DNA from: Scedosporium boydii
Taxonomy: Eukaryota > Ascomycota > Sordariomycetes > Microascales > Microascaceae
NCBI GenBank assembly: GCA_002221725.1
Contig: NJFT01000016.1
Coordinates: 1-64,000 of the forward strand
DNA length: 64,000 bases
Direction of reading: 5' to 3'
In this document: in pieces, positions 58,712-64,000 of the stretch
Numbering within the stretch: position 1 is the first letter of the stretch
Layout of the letters: each line of letters begins with the position of its first letter
Notes under the pieces: model-generated
The model's input: the letters and a program-made list of their open reading frames with translations, nothing else
What the model was told of the DNA's origin: nothing
Databases searched by the model: none
Made by a program: the position numbers and the translations under genes

Positions 58712-61700
58712 ATGGATACGCATGGGCCTCCGGGGCCGCTGCTAAGAGTTCTCTCGCTCGGTACATAGTATTATATACAATTGATCCTTGTTCCAATCGC
58801 TAGACGAACTAACTTCTCTAGATGGCGGGGGCATCCGGGGCAAGTCCAGCCTCATTATCTTGGAAAAGATTATGGAACACATCCGTGACTCTGAAGGCCT
58901 CGCCGAAGTCCCGAGACCATGCGATTATTTCGATTTGATCGGAGGCACAAGCACCGGAGGGTATAGCACACCTCCTTCTCTAACCCGTATTCATTACTGA
59001 CAAAGCTTTAAAGGATTATCGCGATCATGCTTGGCAGATTAAGAATGACTGTCGACGAGTGTATCCGGGCATACGAAAACGTTGGTCGAGCCGCCTTTAC
59101 CCCGAAACGAACGCTGTCGTCATGGCTGCCTGCCGCGCCTGAAGGTGCCTTCTCAGCCACTGCCCTTGAGGCTGCGATAAAACAGGTTGTGAAAGAAAAT
59201 TGCACGGACCCAAGATGCGTCGCGAAGCGAAGCAACGCCCTGCCAACTGGGAAGACCTGTCACCACGAGGATCTAAGATTCCGCGACGAGACTTGCACCA
59301 AGACGTATGTTCCTAAGCGCAGCCGATACCATCAAATCAAGGGAGACTGACCTATTGCAGCGTCGTTCTAGCGATTACGAAAGCGAACGTCGATACGCGC
59401 CCCACGCTCCTCGCAACCTACGATTCATCCACAAGCTTCCAAGACTGTACCATCTGGCAAGTCGCCCGTGCGACCTCGGCTGCGACAACGTTCTTCAAGT
59501 CAATCGAGCTTGGCCGGGATAAGATCGAGTTCATCGACGCAGGCTTCGGATACAGTAACCCATGTGAAATCCTTATCGAAGAGGCCCAAAAGCAGTATCC
59601 CGGTCGTAGTGAATTCCAGGTCTTAAGCATCGGCACTGGCCTAGGGGACGTTGTGGATATTAAGGACTCGCGTCGGTCCATCCTCAAAGCGCTGAGGAAG
59701 ATGGCCTCGACCTCAAAAGCGGTCGCGGCAAGACTGAAAGACCGACACGGTGATGGTGACCAGTACCACAGATTCAATGTAGATCGTGGGCTGGAAGATA
59801 TCACATTATCGGACTGGGAGAAGACAAGTAAAATATCTGCGCACACGCATAACTACTTGCAGGAGAACAAGACGCAAGTCGAGGAATTCGTCAAAAAACT
59901 TCTTCGTGGCGCGGAAGGGCGAAGACAGGTTATTGCTGAACTTGTTAGCACACACAACAGTTAGTACAGACGGAATTGTTATATCCTTTGAATATGAGCT
60001 CATACTGCCGCAGAACCTGTCTACTCGATTCCTTTTCTGCCGAATGCCAAGTTCACTGGACGGAAAAAGACACTACATGATCTGGAACAGAAGCTTTTCG
60101 TTCGTCAGGATTGTCAAACGCTCGCTATATACGGTCTCGGTGGCATGGGAAAAACTCAAGTGGTCTTGCAATTTGCGTACTGGGTTAAGCAACGCCAGCC
60201 ACAGTACTCGGTCTTTTGGGTCCCAGCGTTCAGTGAGGAGAGCCTCACGCAGGCATACAAGGAGATCGCAAAACAAGTTGGCATTCCCATCGATATTGAT
60301 GAAGAAGAACCAAGGCTATCTTTGCAGAGGCATCTGAGCTCCAAGGATGCGGGCAAGTGGCTGTTGATCGTGGATAACGCAGACGATCAAGACGTGCTGT
60401 TTGGGGAGACCGGTATATGCAAACATCTACCGCAAAGTAAGATGGGCCTGACGATTTTCACGACACGATTCAAAGAGATCGGCCTGAAGTTGGCGGATAC
60501 TGATCTGATCCAGCTGGAAGAGATGGGGCCACAGGAGGCTGATGATTTCCTAGAAGCATCACTTCTTCCGGAGGTGCTTCGAGACGAGGCCACAAAAACG
60601 GAACTCCTCGTCGAATTAAGTTACCTCCCGTTAGCGATTGCGCAAGCTGCTGCATACCTAAACAGAAACCAGTCATCGTCTATAAGGAGGTATCTCGAGC
60701 TGCTGCACGGGACGGAAAATGACATGGTCGGTCTGCTTAGTAGGGAGTTCCAAGCCAACACCCGTTACCCGGGGTCATCGAATGCAGTGGCAACTACCTG
60801 GCTTGTGTCTTTTGAGCAGATCAAGAACTCCAAGGCCCATGGTCCCGCAGCTGACTTGCTTTCCTTCATCTCCTGCATCGAGCCGAAAGCCATCCCTCGG
60901 TCAATCTTTCCACGACTTGGGTCGGAGGAAGAAATGGAGTTCGCGATCGGCACGCTTACAGGATACGCCTTCCTAAGTAGCCGAGGTATTGATGCAATCT
61001 ATGATATGCACAGTCTGGTGCATACGGCGACAAGAGTCTGGATTCAACAGAAGGCCCTAATGGAACAGGTTCTAACTAAGGCCATTCAATACGTTGAAGC
61101 AATCTTCCCCTCTAGAAATCGCGCCAACCGCCAAGCATGGCAAGCCTACTTCCCTCATGCATTCCGGCTACTAAGCCAGAGTAAAGAATATATATTAGAG
61201 GAAAGGTTTAATCTTTTATTCCGTGTTGGGCTATGCTTATCTTCAGACCGGCGGTTTAAGGATGCTGTGGAATGTTTCGAAGAGGTTGTGAAGTGGAAAA
61301 GGACTCATCTTTCAGACGAGGATCATGATCAACTAGCATCAGAGCACGCGCTTGCAAGTGCATACCTCAACAACAGGCAGATCCAAGATGCTATCAGGAT
61401 CTTGGAGCATGTAGTAGAGGTACGGAGGAAGACACTTGATGAAGAAGATCATAGTCGACTAGCATCAGAGCACGCGCTTGCAAGTGCATACCTCAGCAAC
61501 AGGCAGATCCAAGATGCTATCAGGATCTTGGAGCATGTAGTAGAGGTAGAGAGGAATATACTTGATGAAGAAGATCATGGTCGACTAGCATCAGAGCACG
61601 CGCTTGCAAGTGCATACCTCAACAACAGGCAGATCCAAGATGCTATCAGGATCTTGGAGCATGTAGTAGAGGTACGGAGGAAGACACTTGATGAAGAAGA

Positions 61701-61896
61701 TCATGATCGACTAGCATCAGAGTACATGCTTGGAAGTGCATACCTTGACAACAGGCAGATGGATAAAGCAATTATGTTGCTTGAACATGTTGTCGCGGTT
61801 GAACAGGAAATACTAGCAGAGGATGACCCAGGTCGGCGGATATCCCAGGATTTGCTACAAGAGGCTTATAATATGCTATTAGATACTGTACCATAG
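58712..61896 (+). CDS. Patatin-NB-ARC-TPR STAND receptor (fungal NLR-like)
   Basis: A signal-transducing ATPase with a phospholipase-like effector domain, the architecture of fungal NLR-type receptors used in allorecognition and innate immunity. Exons are 58712-58760, 58822-58960, 59014-59304, 59361-59959 and 60014-61896, giving 986 residues with no break. The patatin domain has the oxyanion loop DGGGIRG (17-23), nucleophile motif GTSTG (58-62, Ser60) and DAG dyad residue Asp219 in EFIDAGFG. NB-ARC begins near 385: P-loop GLGGMGKT (400-407), Walker B LLIVDNADD (476-484), LSYLPLAIAQ, and MHSLV (691-695, the MHD position). The TPR tail has four 42-residue units (793-960). The first exon supplies MDTHGPPGPLLRVLSL, which completes the usual RVLSLDGGGIRG. 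All splice sites keep phase. Confidence 0.92.
61312..61815 (+). repeat. 126-bp tandem repeats encoding TPR units of the NLR
   Basis: Four tandem units at 61312-61437, 61438-61563, 61564-61689 and 61690-61815. Units 1-3 are nearly identical: units 1 and 3 match exactly over their last 105 nt. Unit 4 is clearly diverged in its second half. Each encodes one 42-residue TPR of the form DEEDHxRLASEHALASAYL then NNRQIQDAIRILEHVVEV, as in kinesin-light-chain-type TPRs. Confidence 0.95.
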
Positions 61897-62589
61897 TCTA
61901 CAGGAAACATTCGGAGCCTTGTCGAAGATACTCTGAACATATTACACCTTAAATGTTAGCTCCTGTTCAATTTGCATTCAACTGGTGACGGCTTTCCGCA
62001 AAGAACTCTAGACGCTCGAGGGCCAGTTACGCCCGCCCGGTCGCCTTCTTACCCTTGAGGCCGGTGGCCTTGGGCTCTGGGGATCGCATAGTACGGCTCT
62101 GGTCGGCCGAGAAGTACGAAAAGCTTAGGATGTTTGGTCTTAGCATAATCTCTTCCGGAACGTTCGATTGTAATAATTGCTGCCTCCATACCGATCTTCG
62201 TGCGATATCTCTACGAAGGTACAGGGTCCGCTAATGTGCTCCAAACTACTTCGTAAATAGTTTTTCATGCAGAAGATGGACATTAAACTTGAACCCTACT
62301 GTACGAATCCAGTTTACATGAATGGATTTCGATGACAGATGATGCTCCCCACCTCGTTTGCTGGAGGACGACCCTCAAATCCTCCCATATCTGATCTACC
62401 GCATCTGCATGCAGTCCTGGTATATAAAGGCGCACACAACAGGTTTAGGATTGATGCCTATTCAATTTATCTTAGTGTAGAATAGAAATTTTACTATAAC
62501 AACCAAAAACTCCCTGCATAGACCTAACCCTGGCATATCTTCAAGGCAAAACAGAAGGAAAGAAACCCGAGCTCTCTAGCATTTCCTCT
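61897..62589. other. Spacer between NLR and SET gene, with an exon-like frame
   Basis: Convergent 3' region of the NLR and the SET gene. On the minus strand, 62230-62027 reads as 67 open codons after an AG (62232-62231), including RRDIARRSVWRQQLLQSNVP, FSYFSADQSRTMRSPEPK and a basic ATGLKGKKATGRA before TAA. It may be the remnant last exon of a lost gene; no family is recognised. One TACTTCGTA motif lies at 62247-62255. Confidence 0.35.
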
Positions 62590-63993
62590 TCACAATTCAT
62601 CCTTGCCCATCGCCCTCTTCAGAGCCGCCTTCACCGCCTGCTCAACAAGCTCCTCCTCCTCCTTCTCACCCACCCCACTCTCCCTCGCTATCCTCCTCGC
62701 CCTCACCATCGCCGACCTCACCGCATCCACAACAGCCTCCTCCTCCTCCTCCTCTCCTCCATCCTCATATTCGTCACCCCCATCGTCCCCAGCCCCAGCC
62801 TTAGCGCCAGCGCCGGCTTTACCCTCGCCCTCTCCAGCTTTGGGCTTATAGCTCCCGTGTTCCGTCGGAGCCGCAATAAGCTCATCCAACCTCTTGACCT
62901 CCGAACTAGCCGGCCCCGAAATAATACTCCAATACTCCCTCGCAATCTTCGCATACTTGACCGCCTCCTCCGCCTCACCCAGCTGATTCGACGCATAAGC
63001 CGCAATCTCCGCCGTCATCGGCCTCGGGAGAACCATCCCCTCATCACCGTATAATCTCAGCAACTTCTTGCACTGCGCCACGATGGCCCGCGGATCCTCG
63101 GCCGACTCGCTGAGCACCTTCTTGGCGTTCCGGATGTTGTCGCGCCGCCGGTTGGATTCTCGCCGCGCGGCCGTGTCGCGGCAGATGCGGCACGTGCACT
63201 CGAAGTTGAATTGTGAGCCGATGAGCTTGTTGCGGTCTTTGTAGGGGATTTCTTGGAGGCCGTCGACGTAGCTGTAGGTTAGCTCTTCGCCGGGTTTGAT
63301 GTCGCGGAGGGCGAAGACTTCGACGCCGAGGGTGGTGTCGCTGAAGCGGTAGTACGTGCTGTGAGGAATGACTGTGGTTAGCGCATGTTGCTCAAAGTGC
63401 AGTCCTATCCGAAGAGGATGGCGCTGGAGTTGATGCCATTTCCTCCCGAGAACGTATATACTCACTTTGGCACGCAATCATGGTTCATTTTCTAGGTCGA
63501 TTGACATGTTAGTAAATAATTCCCACACAGCTATTTCCAGGTTTCAAAGAAGAAGAAAAAAGGAATGAAGAAGAACACTTACAGCAGCCTCCGGAAACGT
63601 CCCGAGATGGCGGAAATTGGCGTACTGCACACCAAGAGAGTTCATCGTAATCAAGTTATCCAACTCATCCTTATACCTGCCATTCGACACCATATCCCGC
63701 GTCTCCCCCCTGCCTGCATCAGGCAACTGCAGCAAACCCAACCAATTCATCCTGATCCTCTCCTCGGGCAAGAACACCTCCATAGAATCGCGCACCATCA
63801 AGAGCGTCGGATAATCGATAAGGACGGTCTCTCCAGCCTTGAAGCTTTCTCCCTCCCTCACAAAGAGACCTCGTCCACGGTCACTCGTGAGCTTCTCCTC
63901 GTACTTCGTCCGCGGGAAGACCTTATCAAAGGCGTAAGGGTCGGCGGCAGAGGCGTCGGCGGCCGTCGAGGCCATCTGTGTCCTGTTGGCCAT
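62590..63993 (-). CDS. SET-domain protein
   Basis: Putative lysine methyltransferase of the SET5/SMYD-like fungal group. Minus-strand exons are 63993-63583, a 26-nt microexon 63491-63466, and 63358-62590, giving 401 residues. Motifs: RGRGLFVREGESFKAGETVL (SET start), the microexon-encoded NHDCVP (140-145), the joined TYYRFSDTTLGVEVFALRDIKPGEELTYSYVDG, and a post-SET zinc-binding FECTCRICRDTAARRESNRRR. The C-terminal half holds helices like those in SMYD-type proteins and a low-complexity Gly/Ala/Glu stretch. The ATG at 63993 lies seven bases from the window edge; a second in-frame ATG (MAST) is 18 nt inside, and upstream exons cannot be excluded. Substrate cannot be inferred. Confidence 0.85.
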
Positions 63994-64000
63994 GGAAGCG

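Noticed and set aside
1..64000. CRISPR arrays, rRNA genes, intact transposons or telomere repeats
   Set aside because: None seen. No transposase, reverse transcriptase or long terminal repeat pair was recognised on either strand; the genome is eukaryotic, so CRISPR arrays are not expected.

Overview
This window is chromosomal DNA from a filamentous ascomycete fungus, most likely a Sordariomycete. The evidence is the compact gene layout on both strands, short introns (mostly 50-130 bp) with GTAAGT/GTATGT-type donors and CTAAC-like branch points, and a gene set that includes an exon-junction complex MAGO, a fungal-type trifunctional tRNA ligase, IML2, a CRF1/IFH1-like regulator and a patatin-type STAND/NLR. 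The species cannot be fixed from the sequence. All exon coordinates below are hand-derived from splice sites and reading phase; each spliced model closes in frame.

Layout. From 1.5 to 12 kb there is a run of RNA and protein turnover genes: GID4 (+), TRM11 (-), the RNase P/MRP subunit RPP40 (+), a small ankyrin protein (-), and tRNA ligase TRL1 (+). From 12 to 27 kb lie housekeeping genes: mitoribosomal uL10m (+), proteasome ATPase RPT5 (-), beta-COP SEC26 (-), MAGO (+), a UBTD-like protein (+), and rRNA processing factor RRP1 (+). From 26.6 to 30 kb is a lineage-specific patch: a putative membrane/secreted coiled-coil protein, a kinase-fold-like orphan, and a degraded PD-(D/E)XK-type relic. 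From 30 to 46 kb the core resumes: IML2 (-), SEM1/DSS1 (+), PGK1 (-), the divergent pair SSF1 (-)/RRP3 (+), and a kinesin (-). From 46 to 64 kb it is gene-sparse: a CRF1/IFH1-like regulator (+), a BTB protein (-), a complete patatin-NB-ARC-TPR NLR (+), and a SET-domain protein (-) whose start lies at the window edge.

Functional themes. TRM11, RPP40 and TRL1 are neighbours and all act on tRNA (methylation, 5' processing, splicing ligation). RRP1, SSF1, RRP3 and the CRF1/IFH1-like gene all serve ribosome production. RPT5, SEM1 and GID4 serve ubiquitin-proteasome turnover. The NLR at 58.7-61.9 kb stands out as the most interesting locus: its patatin catalytic dyad, P-loop and MHx motif are present, and its C-terminal TPR units are almost identical in DNA yet differ only at amino-acid-changing positions. 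This is the pattern expected of fungal allorecognition or innate-immunity receptors. Two diverged elements with Pol III-like boxes and T-run ends (13.7 and 48.0 kb) are the best candidates for undescribed non-coding features.
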